64,000 nucleotides of DNA from CAYOEV01 sp964403075. Its GTDB lineage: Bacteria; Bacteroidota; Bacteroidia; Cytophagales; Cyclobacteriaceae. Below are positions 33,765-42,347 of this stretch, piece by piece. Both the position numbers and the translations under genes were made by a program. Positions within the stretch are counted from its first letter, which is position 1. Every line of letters begins with the position of its first letter. The stretch is taken from contig CAYOEV010000008.1 in NCBI GenBank assembly GCA_964403075.1, positions 22,264 to 86,263 on the forward strand, in the 5' to 3' direction. The notes beneath the pieces were generated by a model. The model was not told the origin of the DNA, ran no database searches, and worked only from the letters and a program-made list of their open reading frames with translations.

Positions 33765-35168
33765 TCAATTGCCTGCAGACCTATACTGTTCGATGATTCG
33801 AAATAGTGCTTTTTGGGTATGTAAATCAGGGAAAAAGTCAAATAAGACAGTGTGCCGCTTGAAATCAAGCATCAATGCAATTTCTAGTTTGGAAATTGCC
33901 TGTTTGTATCTACCGGCAGCGATAAAATAAATGACCCCCCGGTAGTGCAGGTCCGCATTATCCGGCAGTTCATCCAGACCCATTTCTATGATGGAAATGG
34001 CTTCGTGGTAAGACTTTTGTTCAAAATAGATCATCGACCAATCCAGCCACACCAAAGCATTTTCTGCATCCATTTCACTGGCCTCGCTATAGGCATCCAA
34101 GGCCGCATGCAGATTTCCTATTTTGTACTCTGCGTCCGCAGCAGCCTTCCAATAAATGCCATTTTCAGGATCGAGCTTGAGCGCCTTGTTGATAAAGTGA
34201 ATGGCTTCAAACCATTTCTCTTGCATACACAAGGTAATGCCTAGGCCGTACCACGCTTCATGATACATTTCATCTAGCCGGGTAGCTTTCTGATAATATT
34301 TGACTGCCAACTCGAGTTGCCCCATTTTTTCATAAGCTGCCCCCATGTGGCAGAAAATTTCGGCAGATGCGCCTTCTAGTTGCAGGGTCACCTGATAGTT
34401 GGCCAGGGCCCTGTCTAGCTGATTCAAATTCATCTGTGCATTGGCCATGTTGAAGAAGGCACTACTGAACGTTTCATCAATGGCCACTGCAAATTCATAA
34501 GCCTCAATGGCCTCGTCATATCTACCGAGCTTATTGAAGACAATACCCAAATTGTACCAGGCATACTCTGAAAAAGGATCCTGATCAATGAATTGTTGAT
34601 AATAATCCAAGCTGCTATCCAACTCTCCACTTACATCCAGGCAATAAGCCAGTTCATAAAGTGCATTTTCATTAAGCATGTTATGTTCGATGGCCAGCTT
34701 GTGCTGCTCGGCGGCCAAGTCGTAGCGGCCAAGCCCTTGATAGGCCAAACCGATACTGTAATACACTTCATCTTTGTCTTCAGATGTATCCAAAATCAAT
34801 CCATAAGTGTTAATGGCTCCTTCAAAATCACCCATTAGACTTTGTACAGCGCCCATCTGCATCAAGTACTCCTGATCATTCGGTTGAAAATTGAGTGCCT
34901 GTTCCAATAGGTCCAATGCATCGTCGTATTGCTGTAGCTTTATCAAAACCTCAGAGGTTTCCATGACGAGATCCGAAGCAAAAGGGAAGATTTCCAGCCC
35001 GATCTTACCCGCTTTAAGCGCCTGCTTGGGATTGTCCTGATTCATGTAATATTCAATGATTCGGAGGTAGGCTTCCTCGTCGAAGAAGTGGCTCTCAATA
35101 TTTTTAAGGAAAGCTTCAAATTTACGGATTAACTCCTTCTCTTCCTTGCGTTTATAGTTCTCTTGCAT
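33765..35168 (-). CDS. Tetratricopeptide repeat protein
   Basis: A 467-residue soluble protein built almost wholly from TPR units, about 11 in number (examples: AWYNLGIVFNKLGRYDEAIE, AFFNMANAQMNLNQLDRALA, EIFCHMGAAYEKMGQLELAV). There is no signal peptide or other domain. I chose ATG 35168 (MQENYKRKEE); an in-frame ATG at 35189 adds seven residues. TPR proteins serve as scaffolds; partners are unknown. It sits between comA and the polysaccharide module on the same strand. Confidence 0.88.
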   Translation of the reverse strand: MQENYKRKEEKELIRKFEAFLKNIESHFFDEEAYLRIIEYYMNQDNPKQALKAGKIGLEIFPFASDLVMETSEVLIKLQQYDDALDLLEQALNFQPNDQEYLMQMGAVQSLMGDFEGAINTYGLILDTSEDKDEVYYSIGLAYQGLGRYDLAAEQHKLAIEHNMLNENALYELAYCLDVSGELDSSLDYYQQFIDQDPFSEYAWYNLGIVFNKLGRYDEAIEAYEFAVAIDETFSSAFFNMANAQMNLNQLDRALANYQVTLQLEGASAEIFCHMGAAYEKMGQLELAVKYYQKATRLDEMYHEAWYGLGITLCMQEKWFEAIHFINKALKLDPENGIYWKAAADAEYKIGNLHAALDAYSEASEMDAENALVWLDWSMIYFEQKSYHEAISIIEMGLDELPDNADLHYRGVIYFIAAGRYKQAISKLEIALMLDFKRHTVLFDFFPDLHTQKALFRIIEQYRSAGN

Positions 35169-35239
35169 AAAAATGTGCCTATTCAACACTTAGGTATGGA
35201 TACAATTTAAGGGCTTTAAAAGGTAAAATGATTCCTTTT

Positions 35240-35968
35240 TCAAGACTTTTTTTCCACAACAAACAAGTTGTTATTCCTGAATGGCAGGCTTTTATTTCGT
35301 GTCAAAATCCGTTCATTCAACCCTTTTGCAAATCTCTCCAATTGACGGGGGCGGTGCAAATCTGATCCCACAAAGTCTGCATAATCATGCTTTAGGAGCC
35401 AGCGCGCATTTTTCTTTGCTTGATTACCATACAATCCGGCCAAGGCACCAGCAGTTACCTGAAAAAGCACACCCTTACGTTTGATTCTATCAATTGTATC
35501 ATGGTGTTGGCCCAGGTATAGATAACGCTCGGGATGTGCCAGTACCGGTTGATACCCGGCACGCTGCATATTGTAAATGGCTTCGTCAAAAAACAGCGGC
35601 GCTGAAAGGTTACTCGTTTCAATCAACACGTGACCCTCCCAGTTCAGCAGTGGCACTTCCGATTTCAGCAAATCCAGAAATGCAGGCTCCAGCATATATT
35701 CTGCACCCAGGTACAGCTTCATCCCACTGGCAGTTTCCAATTCATTTTGAATTTCGTCGAACAACTGCTGTAAGTGTTTGGCGTCATTGGGGTAGTGCTC
35801 ACTGTCAATGTGTGGCGTAGTTACAGCGCCAGCATAGCCGAGTGCATTAAGCCCTTTCAATAGGGTTAAGGCTTCTTCAGTGTCTTTCACGCCATCGTCT
35901 ACTCCCGGAATAAAATGAGAATGAACGTCGATCCGTAGCCATTTAGCCAAACGTGCCGCTCGCTTCAT
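35240..35968 (-). CDS. CpsB/CapC-family PHP tyrosine-protein phosphatase
   Basis: A 242-residue metal-dependent phosphatase. PHP-domain metal ligands are seen in RIDVHSHFIPGVDDG (about 12-26), TTPHIDSEHYP (about 50-60), GAEYMLEP, PVLAHPERYLYL and FVGSDLHRP. In Gram-positive systems CpsB removes phosphate from the tyrosine tail of the capsule kinase CpsD. Here the target would be the autokinase whose gene overlaps this one by 4 bases. The pair sets the phosphorylation cycle that controls polysaccharide chain growth (inference from family). Confidence 0.92.
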   Translation of the reverse strand: MKRAARLAKWLRIDVHSHFIPGVDDGVKDTEEALTLLKGLNALGYAGAVTTPHIDSEHYPNDAKHLQQLFDEIQNELETASGMKLYLGAEYMLEPAFLDLLKSEVPLLNWEGHVLIETSNLSAPLFFDEAIYNMQRAGYQPVLAHPERYLYLGQHHDTIDRIKRKGVLFQVTAGALAGLYGNQAKKNARWLLKHDYADFVGSDLHRPRQLERFAKGLNERILTRNKSLPFRNNNLFVVEKKS

Positions 35969-38304
35969 CGTTTAAAAAATGTTCGAACTACGTTAGATAA
36001 TCCCCGCTCGTTATGCTCGTAATAGGAGTAGCCATAATTGTACTGGTGACTGCTATTGATGTCATTGAGTATGATGGATAATTTATCGAAATGATTCGTA
36101 CGTTTAAGATCGTTGATGGTTCGGGTATAAGATCTGCGCGAATAATCCGAACGAACGATATAAAACTGTAAATCCGCAGCTTGCATGACCAGTATACCAT
36201 CGGTTACCAAGCCCACTGGCGGAGTGTCCAGAATGACGACGTCGTATTTCTTCTTAAGGTCACTAATCAGTTTTTTAAATCTTCCATTTAACAAGAGTTC
36301 AGATGGATTTGGAGGTATGGGGCCGGCCGGAACATAATCCAGGTGATCCAATCGTGAGGTTCTGATGACTTCCTTAAGCGCGTGCTGGTCAGACAGGTAA
36401 GTACTCACTCCTTTTTTATTTATACCTTCCCTGAAGGCCAAATGTACTTTCGGCTTTCGCATGTCCAAATCCACCAAACACACTTTTTGTCCGGTAAGGG
36501 CGAGTACAGCTCCCAGATTGATACCAACAAATGTCTTGCCTTCTCCAGACACAGTGGATGTCATGGCAATCACCTGCTGATCTTCACGGTCCCCTATGAA
36601 TTGCATGTTGGTTCGAATGGTGCGTAGGGCCTCAGACAAAAAAGATTTGCTCCCCGCTTCAATGACCAGACTGGCGTCCGGTCGCTTCAGGCCTTTATGA
36701 TGAGGTACGGATCCAAGAATGGGTACATCCACGAGTCTTTCCAGTTCGTAAATACCTGTTATCCGATTATTGATCAGGTATTGCACTACCAGGAAAATCA
36801 AGCCGAGAAATGTGCCCATGACCATACCAACACCCATTATCAACCATTTGCGTGGGGTGATCGGCTCGGATGGCAAGGAAGCCGGAGAAAGAACTACCAC
36901 ATCAGCAACCGTGCCTGCCATGGTGATTTCGAGTTCCAGCTTTGCCTGTCTCAGATTAATCAACAAGCTTTCCCGTTGATTGTAAAACCTCCGATTATTT
37001 GAGTACTCGGTGCGTAGCGAGGGTAGTTTGTTCAAGGATCGTTTGAGCAGGTCCTGCTGCGCACCAATGGTTCCGAGCTTGGCATCTATGTCGTTTAGCA
37101 AGGCGTTCGTTTGGTTAAGTATCTCCTTTCTCAGCAGATCAATTTCTTCGTTCAATTGCCTGATGATAAAGGTATTGGCATTGTAGGAAGCCCGTTTTAG
37201 TTTCCTTTCCCGGACCAATTCCTGAAATTGAACCAAGGGTGCGCGCATGGTAGCAGGAAGTCGTTCGATCAAAACCACATTGATTTCAAGAGGGTCCTGC
37301 TGACTCAGTTGCTTTCTCAATGCCTGGTAGTCAGATTGCGATTCCAACAATCTTCGCTGAACCGAGTCCAGATCTTCCAAACGGGTAATGATCTTGGTCA
37401 AATCAGATCCTAAGTCAGTCGACCGATTTTGCACGGTGAACTTCTCAAAGTATTCTTCATACTGGCGCAGGATGTGCTCGTTGCTGGCGATTTGTTCTTC
37501 CAAAAAATCAATTTTTTGCCGGAGCGCCTGGTTCTTGGCCTGCTTCGTTTGAATCTGATATAAAGAATCGATAAGATTAATCATATCGGCCGCCTTATGG
37601 CGATTGTAATCGGTAATGGATATGCGAATGGTTTTGGCCGTAAAGCTTTCGGGCACCACCTCAATATTCTGCTCCAACTTACGTATCAAAGATTCGCGAC
37701 TGTTGAGCACGAAGAAGAATTCACCAGTAGAGGCTTCATCCAAGTATTCCGTCGTAACTATCAGCAGGTTCAGATCAGGGGTAATAATTTCCTCACCGAA
37801 TTCATGAACAGACGAATATTCTCCATAGCGAAGTTCAAAACTTTTTTCATCTCTAATGTCGATATCGATGCGCTCATCGTAATACGCCTCATTTTTTACT
37901 TTAAACGAGACAACGAACGGTGTATTTCGGTAGCGCTCGTCGTATAGCAAACGCCCATACCGGTAATAGCTTACCGACCAATCCATTGCATCTACCACTT
38001 TGGCCAGAAACAATGAAGATTTGAGCAACTCAATTTCTCCGGAGACCTCACTTTCCTGAGTGGAAATGGGTGAAGAAAGTTCTAAAACCGAGGCATCACT
38101 ATCGAAATTCAGCTTGATTACCGAATAGGATTCGTAGACCGGCTTGGTATACCGGACAAAACCGTAGGCAATAAGCAGCGCCAATAAGACGATGCCTACC
38201 AAAAACAGCCAGTTCCGTCTCAGAATAACCTTGGCCTTGTCCCAATCCAGTGGGGGAGCCAGGGCAGGTTCCTGCATATTGGATGGTCGGTGGCTATCGT
38301 TCAA
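35965..38304 (-). CDS. Polysaccharide co-polymerase with tyrosine autokinase domain (Wzc-like)
   Basis: A 779-residue inner-membrane protein. A Wzz-type chain-length domain with two membrane helices (about 32-50 and 495-515) surrounds a long coiled-coil periplasmic part with GNVR-like end. The cytoplasmic BY-kinase domain has Walker A SGEGKTFVGINLG (about 585-597), Walker A' CLVDLDMRKPK and Walker B DVVILDTPPVG. A tyrosine-rich tail (HQYNYGYSYYEH, five Tyr) is the expected autophosphorylation site. It overlaps the phosphatase downstream and the Wza-like gene upstream by 4 bases each, giving a tight export operon. Confidence 0.94.
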   Translation of the reverse strand: MNDSHRPSNMQEPALAPPLDWDKAKVILRRNWLFLVGIVLLALLIAYGFVRYTKPVYESYSVIKLNFDSDASVLELSSPISTQESEVSGEIELLKSSLFLAKVVDAMDWSVSYYRYGRLLYDERYRNTPFVVSFKVKNEAYYDERIDIDIRDEKSFELRYGEYSSVHEFGEEIITPDLNLLIVTTEYLDEASTGEFFFVLNSRESLIRKLEQNIEVVPESFTAKTIRISITDYNRHKAADMINLIDSLYQIQTKQAKNQALRQKIDFLEEQIASNEHILRQYEEYFEKFTVQNRSTDLGSDLTKIITRLEDLDSVQRRLLESQSDYQALRKQLSQQDPLEINVVLIERLPATMRAPLVQFQELVRERKLKRASYNANTFIIRQLNEEIDLLRKEILNQTNALLNDIDAKLGTIGAQQDLLKRSLNKLPSLRTEYSNNRRFYNQRESLLINLRQAKLELEITMAGTVADVVVLSPASLPSEPITPRKWLIMGVGMVMGTFLGLIFLVVQYLINNRITGIYELERLVDVPILGSVPHHKGLKRPDASLVIEAGSKSFLSEALRTIRTNMQFIGDREDQQVIAMTSTVSGEGKTFVGINLGAVLALTGQKVCLVDLDMRKPKVHLAFREGINKKGVSTYLSDQHALKEVIRTSRLDHLDYVPAGPIPPNPSELLLNGRFKKLISDLKKKYDVVILDTPPVGLVTDGILVMQAADLQFYIVRSDYSRRSYTRTINDLKRTNHFDKLSIILNDINSSHQYNYGYSYYEHNERGLSNVVRTFFKR

Positions 38305-39116
38305 TTGTTGTTGTCGTTTCTATTTACGTTGTTGATCACGATAATCAGCGTGGCCACACTGGTAATCAAACTAAGGATCGGCGAAAGGTCTCTAACAGTT
38401 TGGTTGAAAGGTCGCCTCCAGGGTTCTACGTACAAAATATCTCCGCCTTGCACAGTCATCTGGCTTTGCTTCATTCCTGCTATCGTGCCCAAATCAATTT
38501 CATATATCTGTGGATTTGATAAGTTTCCGCGTATCAAACGTATTGATTGCACACGACCTCCCTGGCCCACGCCGCCAGCCAGCGCCAGCACTTCAGGTAC
38601 ACGCATGTTTTCGTTTACCAAAGGCACTACTGCACCCCCACCCCCATTTCGTGTGGCTTGTTCGCCAACCGCACCGAGGACCGTTACCCTTCGATTGGCA
38701 AGGCGTAATCTCACAAAAGGCTTTACAAAATATTCGGCGTACGCCTCTTCCAATTTCACCTCTGCCTCCTGCAGGGTAAGGCCTGCCAGTTGGACATTGC
38801 CAACCTGTGGAAACCGGGCCGTGCTATCTTCCTGGATGAAATACGTAAATCGGTCTTTAAACTGAAAAACCTGTGGGTTGCCTCCTTGAAGTAATTCAAA
38901 CTGAGGGTCCAGAAGAAATTCCCCAGCATTGGTAAAAACATCCAATCGCACGAGATCATTAATTTCGAGCACGTAGTCCATCTCGGCAGTTTGGATCTGC
39001 GCTTCTATTTCAGCCCGGTTCTCCGAGAGCTGAAACATCAGGTCACGTTTGTATGCACTACACGCACCGAATAATTGAATGGCTACCAGCAATAAAAGAG
39101 ATCTTCTTAAAAGCAT
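38301..39116 (-). CDS. Polysaccharide export outer-membrane lipoprotein (Wza-like)
   Basis: A 271-residue protein with a lipoprotein signal (lipobox LFGACS, Cys about 19), a Poly_export domain (YVLEINDLVRLDVFTNAGEF; FPQVGNVQLAGLTLQEAEVK) and a SLBB segment (VTVLGAVGEQATRNGGGGAV; VLALAGGVGQGGRVQSIRLI). A C-terminal hydrophobic helix (about 247-265) may anchor it or form the pore. Such proteins form the outer-membrane exit for capsule or exopolysaccharide and dock onto the Wzc partner, encoded next to it. I chose ATG 39116 because it puts the signal at the N-terminus; the frame also opens at a TTG at 39131. Confidence 0.93.
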   Translation of the reverse strand: MLLRRSLLLLVAIQLFGACSAYKRDLMFQLSENRAEIEAQIQTAEMDYVLEINDLVRLDVFTNAGEFLLDPQFELLQGGNPQVFQFKDRFTYFIQEDSTARFPQVGNVQLAGLTLQEAEVKLEEAYAEYFVKPFVRLRLANRRVTVLGAVGEQATRNGGGGAVVPLVNENMRVPEVLALAGGVGQGGRVQSIRLIRGNLSNPQIYEIDLGTIAGMKQSQMTVQGGDILYVEPWRRPFNQTVRDLSPILSLITSVATLIIVINNVNRNDNNN

Positions 39117-39161
39117 GTTATTTAAACTCAAGCGAAGTAAATGAAAAAAACCCGTTTGTGA

Positions 39162-40274
39162 TTAATTGATCATGTGCTTGATCCTGCGCCGATAGGCGTC
39201 AATTACTATTTGTTCGTCAAATTTCCTTTCAATGAAAAATCTGCTTGCCTTTGCCATGTTTTGTTTTTCCGGCAACGTGAGGGCCATGAACAACCTCATT
39301 TTACCCGCAAGACTCTCACTATTTTTCACCTTGCATAGAAATCCATTTACACCATCCTCTACCACCTCCGCGCACCCTGGTACATCGGTGGTAATCAAAG
39401 GACGGGACATGGAACCGCCCTCCAATAAGGTTCTTGGAGTGCCCTCCCTATAACTGGGCAACACGATGACATCAGCTGCAAGAATCTCTTGCAAAATGTT
39501 GTCAGAGGGACCCTGATAGTCAATCCATTCACTATTAATCCATTCGCTGACTTCCGCTTCTGAATAACTGCGGCTGTGCCTTTGATCGTAAGTCCCTATC
39601 AATCGAAACACTGCAGGTACACCCATAACGCTTAGTTTTTTGGCCGCTTCGGCAAACTCCAAAACCCCTTTTTCTCGAATCAATCGGGAAATCATCAGAA
39701 AGACCACCGGTTCTTCAAACTTCGGAATATCCCCTTTGTAATGGTGTATGTTTATTCCAGATCCTGGTAACAACCCGCTCCTGGAAGGATTAATTTTTAC
39801 ACGATCAATAAAAAGTTTGCGATCGTCTTTGTTCTGAAAGAAAACATAATCTGAATGCCGAAAAGCCTTTCTGTATAAAAGTAAGGCCGTTATGCGAATG
39901 ATGTCTGTTGACAGAAAAGCAGTACCCAGGCCGCTGACGTTGCAGATAATTGGGATTTTTAAGGCGTGCGCAACGAGCGATCCGTAAATATTTGGCTTGA
40001 TGGTAAAACTCAACAATAAATTGGGGGCATACTTGCGCAGACAGCCCTTCAACTGTCGATAATAGCCAATGTCCTGCAAGGGATTGGTACCGGTAACTTT
40101 CATTGGCGTATCTACAACATACAAACCCCAGGAAGTAATCAACCCTTCATAAGCATCAACCGGGGCGAAGACGGTGACTTCATGACCCTGGTTTATCAGT
40201 TCCTTCACCAGACCCTGACGGAAGTTGTACACATTCCAACAGGAATTGACCAATACACCTATTTTAACCGGCAT
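39162..40274 (-). CDS. Glycosyltransferase, GT4 family
   Basis: A 370-residue GT-B enzyme. The N-terminal part begins IGVLVNSCWNVYNFRQGLVK; the C-terminal donor-binding part has VVFLMISRLIREKGVLEFAE and the E-x7-E-like segment YREGTPRTLLEGGSMSRPLI with GCAEVVEDGVNGFL. This pattern resembles N-acetylgalactosaminyl- and other undecaprenyl-linked sugar transferases. The sugar is not predictable from sequence. It is the only glycosyltransferase of the module, 45 bases upstream of the Wza-like gene. Confidence 0.9.
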   Translation of the reverse strand: MPVKIGVLVNSCWNVYNFRQGLVKELINQGHEVTVFAPVDAYEGLITSWGLYVVDTPMKVTGTNPLQDIGYYRQLKGCLRKYAPNLLLSFTIKPNIYGSLVAHALKIPIICNVSGLGTAFLSTDIIRITALLLYRKAFRHSDYVFFQNKDDRKLFIDRVKINPSRSGLLPGSGINIHHYKGDIPKFEEPVVFLMISRLIREKGVLEFAEAAKKLSVMGVPAVFRLIGTYDQRHSRSYSEAEVSEWINSEWIDYQGPSDNILQEILAADVIVLPSYREGTPRTLLEGGSMSRPLITTDVPGCAEVVEDGVNGFLCKVKNSESLAGKMRLFMALTLPEKQNMAKASRFFIERKFDEQIVIDAYRRRIKHMIN

Positions 40275-40312
40275 CGTAGAAGAGAAAGGTTAACCTCAGC
40301 CCCAAAGTAGAT

Positions 40313-40320
40313 TAAATTTG
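40313..40320 (+). promoter_or_regulatory. -7 promoter box for hflX
   Basis: TAAATTTG is an exact TAnnTTTG match, ending six bases before the ATG at 40327. It covers the TTG at 40318 that would be an upstream in-frame start and so argues against it. No TTTG is seen at the -33 spacing. Confidence 0.45.
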
Positions 40321-40326
40321 TATGGA

Positions 40327-41472
40327 ATGGGAATGCTAGAGACGAAAAAAAAGCGAGAGAGCGGCGTATTGATTGCACTGGTGACGGACAAATCCTCGAA
40401 ATACCATATCACAGAATATTTGGAAGAACTTGCCTTTTTGGCGGATACGTTACACATCACAACCGAAGAGAAGTTTGTGCAGCAACTGGACCACCCTGAT
40501 CCGAAAACATTCATTGGAAGGGGTAAACTGCAGGAAATCAAAGCCTATATTCAAATGCGATCGATCGATGTAGCCATCTTCGATGATGATCTAAGTCCCT
40601 CGCAATTACGCAACCTCGAAAAAGAACTGAATGTCAAAATTTTTGACAGAAGCCTGTTGATCCTGGATATTTTTCTTAAGCGGGCACAAACGGCCCAGGC
40701 GAAAACGCAGGTCGAGTTGGCACGGTATCAGTACCTGCTACCCCGACTTACCCGGATGTGGACCCACCTTGAAAGACAGCGAGGGGGTACTGGCACAAGA
40801 GGGGGTGCAGGTGAAAAAGAGATCGAAACTGACCGTAGAATTATACGCAACCAGATCACCACACTCAGGCACAGACTTGACAAGATAGAGAAGCAGGCAG
40901 ACAACCGCAGAAAATCTCGTCAGGGAATGGTGCGTGTGGCCCTCGTCGGCTACACCAACGCCGGAAAATCCACGCTCATGCGCAAACTCGCGAAAGAAGA
41001 CGTGTATGCGAAAGATGAGTTATTCGCAACTTTGGACGCAACCGTGAGAAAAGTAGTCATCAATCAGGTACCATTTTTACTTTCCGATACTGTCGGATTC
41101 ATCCGGAAACTGCCTCACGGACTTATTGAGTCTTTCAAGTCTACGTTGGCAGAAGTAAAAGAAGCCGATCTCCTTTTACATGTCATAAACCGTTCTAGCC
41201 CTGCCTATGAAGACCACATACAGGTGGTTGAAGAAACGTTGGAAGAATTGGGAGTAGGAGACAAACCCGTCATCCAGGTCTTTAATAAAATGGATTTGTT
41301 GAAAGAGCCGCTCACTCAAGGACGAAACGGACAACAACACATTGCATTGTCAGCCATTCGAAAGGAAGATATCGGAGAATTAAGGCAGCTGCTGGCCGAG
41401 GAGGTAATGACCATCCACTACACGCTGTATCCAAATTACCTGGGGGCTCAATCCTTCAAGGGGTTACATTGA
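40327..41472 (+). CDS. hflX: Ribosome-splitting GTPase HflX
   Basis: A 381-residue GTPase that splits stalled ribosomes under stress. The HflX N-terminal domain (FIGRGKLQEIKAYIQMRSID; ARYQYLLPRLTRMWTHLERQ with RGGTGTRGGAGEKEIETDRR) is followed by the GTPase domain: G1 GYTNAGKSTLMRKL, G3 DTVGFIRKLPHGLIESFKST, G4 NKMDLL. I chose ATG 40327; ATG 40333 is equally possible. It is divergent from the glycosyltransferase. Confidence 0.95.
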   Translation: MGMLETKKKRESGVLIALVTDKSSKYHITEYLEELAFLADTLHITTEEKFVQQLDHPDPKTFIGRGKLQEIKAYIQMRSIDVAIFDDDLSPSQLRNLEKELNVKIFDRSLLILDIFLKRAQTAQAKTQVELARYQYLLPRLTRMWTHLERQRGGTGTRGGAGEKEIETDRRIIRNQITTLRHRLDKIEKQADNRRKSRQGMVRVALVGYTNAGKSTLMRKLAKEDVYAKDELFATLDATVRKVVINQVPFLLSDTVGFIRKLPHGLIESFKSTLAEVKEADLLLHVINRSSPAYEDHIQVVEETLEELGVGDKPVIQVFNKMDLLKEPLTQGRNGQQHIALSAIRKEDIGELRQLLAEEVMTIHYTLYPNYLGAQSFKGLH

Positions 41473-41523
41473 ATTTGTTGTGAGACATTCATTCGGGCGA
41501 CGTGGATAAAGAAAGATGATGTT

Positions 41524-41531
41524 TAGTTTTG
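41524..41531 (+). promoter_or_regulatory. -7 promoter box upstream of tRNA-Arg
   Basis: TAGTTTTG matches TAnnTTTG and lies 57 bases upstream of the tRNA gene, after the hflX stop. There is no clear -33 TTTG. It is the only candidate promoter for the tRNA that I can see. Confidence 0.35.
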
Positions 41532-41588
41532 CGGTCTAAATACAACTCCTCTAAGGAAGAAATGTCAGGGTGAATACAGGACCCTAAT

Positions 41589-41660
41589 GGCCTCTTAGTT
41601 CAATGGATAGAATAGGAGTTTCCTAAACTCTAGATCTAGGTTCGATTCCTAGAGAGGCCA
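41589..41660 (+). tRNA. tRNA-Arg (anticodon CCU)
   Basis: A full cloverleaf can be drawn. Acceptor arms GGCCTCT and AGAGGCC pair over seven bases with discriminator A at 41660. The anticodon stem GGAGT / ACTCT encloses the loop TTCCTAA with anticodon CCT. The T arm CTAGG-TTCGATT-CCTAG is perfect. The 3' CCA is not encoded and must be added. It reads AGG codons. Confidence 0.95.
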
Positions 41661-41714
41661 CAAATAGCTAAAATCAGTCATCGATTCCTCACATGTTCGG
41701 GATGACAATCAAAT

Positions 41715-41741
41715 AAAAAAGGCACTTGCATGGCAAGCACC
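41715..41741 (-). terminator. Terminator after the SiaC-family gene
   Basis: On the minus strand a 9-bp stem GGTGCTTGC / GCAAGTGCC (two G-U pairs) with a CAT loop is followed by six T (41720-41715). It lies 40 bases past the stop of the SiaC-like gene. The plus-strand reading, after the tRNA, has no proper T run. Confidence 0.75.
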
Positions 41742-41781
41742 CTTTCCTCTAATCACACTTTGTTTGACTTGGACGTTATTC

Positions 41782-42159
41782 TTAAATGACGACGAAATTG
41801 AATTGTGCGCCTAATATATCTGCGTAATCCTCTCCCGTCTCCCTCATGTCTTCATCATCCTCCTCATACATCCAGTTGATCGCCACTTGCATGCCTGCAG
41901 AATGAAGCTGTACCAGGCGCTTGAGAATATCAAACAAGCACTTGGAGGTACTTGTGTTGAAATATTCGAACGCAAAATTTGCTGTTATCGATTTGTTACC
42001 GTTGGTAAATACCTGATCAATCTTTGACATAATGGGGTAGTAAAACTCCAGGGAAGCCCCAGGTGAGGAACGTCCCCTAAATTCCAAAATTCCACTCTGG
42101 GAATCCAACATCACGTAAGGGGTAAGTGCCGTGCTCTCAATGGTCATTATACTTTCCAT
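41782..42159 (-). CDS. SiaC family regulatory phosphoprotein (DUF1987)
   Basis: A 125-residue protein matching DUF1987/SiaC over its length: TPYVMLDSQSGILEFRGRSS (about 13-32), PGASLEFYYPIM and the phosphosite segment NFAFEYFNTSTSKCLFDIL (about 62-80). In Pseudomonas SiaC is phosphorylated on a Thr in this segment by SiaB and dephosphorylated by SiaA, and its free form activates the diguanylate cyclase SiaD. No SiaA, SiaB or SiaD gene is in the window; the neighbour, divergently read, is a giant PAS kinase. I chose ATG 42159 (MESIMTIEST); an ATG at 42171 is possible. Confidence 0.87.
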   Translation of the reverse strand: MESIMTIESTALTPYVMLDSQSGILEFRGRSSPGASLEFYYPIMSKIDQVFTNGNKSITANFAFEYFNTSTSKCLFDILKRLVQLHSAGMQVAINWMYEEDDEDMRETGEDYADILGAQFNFVVI

Positions 42160-42200
42160 TTGTAAAGTCAACTAAGAGGTGGTTGTTTTTTTAAATAATT

Positions 42201-42214
42201 AACTTTTCAAAGTT
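42201..42214. promoter_or_regulatory. Palindrome between the SiaC-like gene and the PAS kinase
   Basis: AACTTT and AAAGTT are exact reverse complements around TC. It lies in the 188-base space between the two divergent genes and could be an operator for either. Short and AT-rich, so chance is possible. Confidence 0.3.
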
Positions 42215-42347
42215 GAGTGATTTAGTAAAGGCCACGTACTGTGAGTTACAACCAAATATCAATACGTAAATTACTTAGCTCTTCTAGGTGATATCAACGA
42301 ACCACTGATATGAATTAGATTAGCTTCAAAGATTCAATTGCCTAAGG

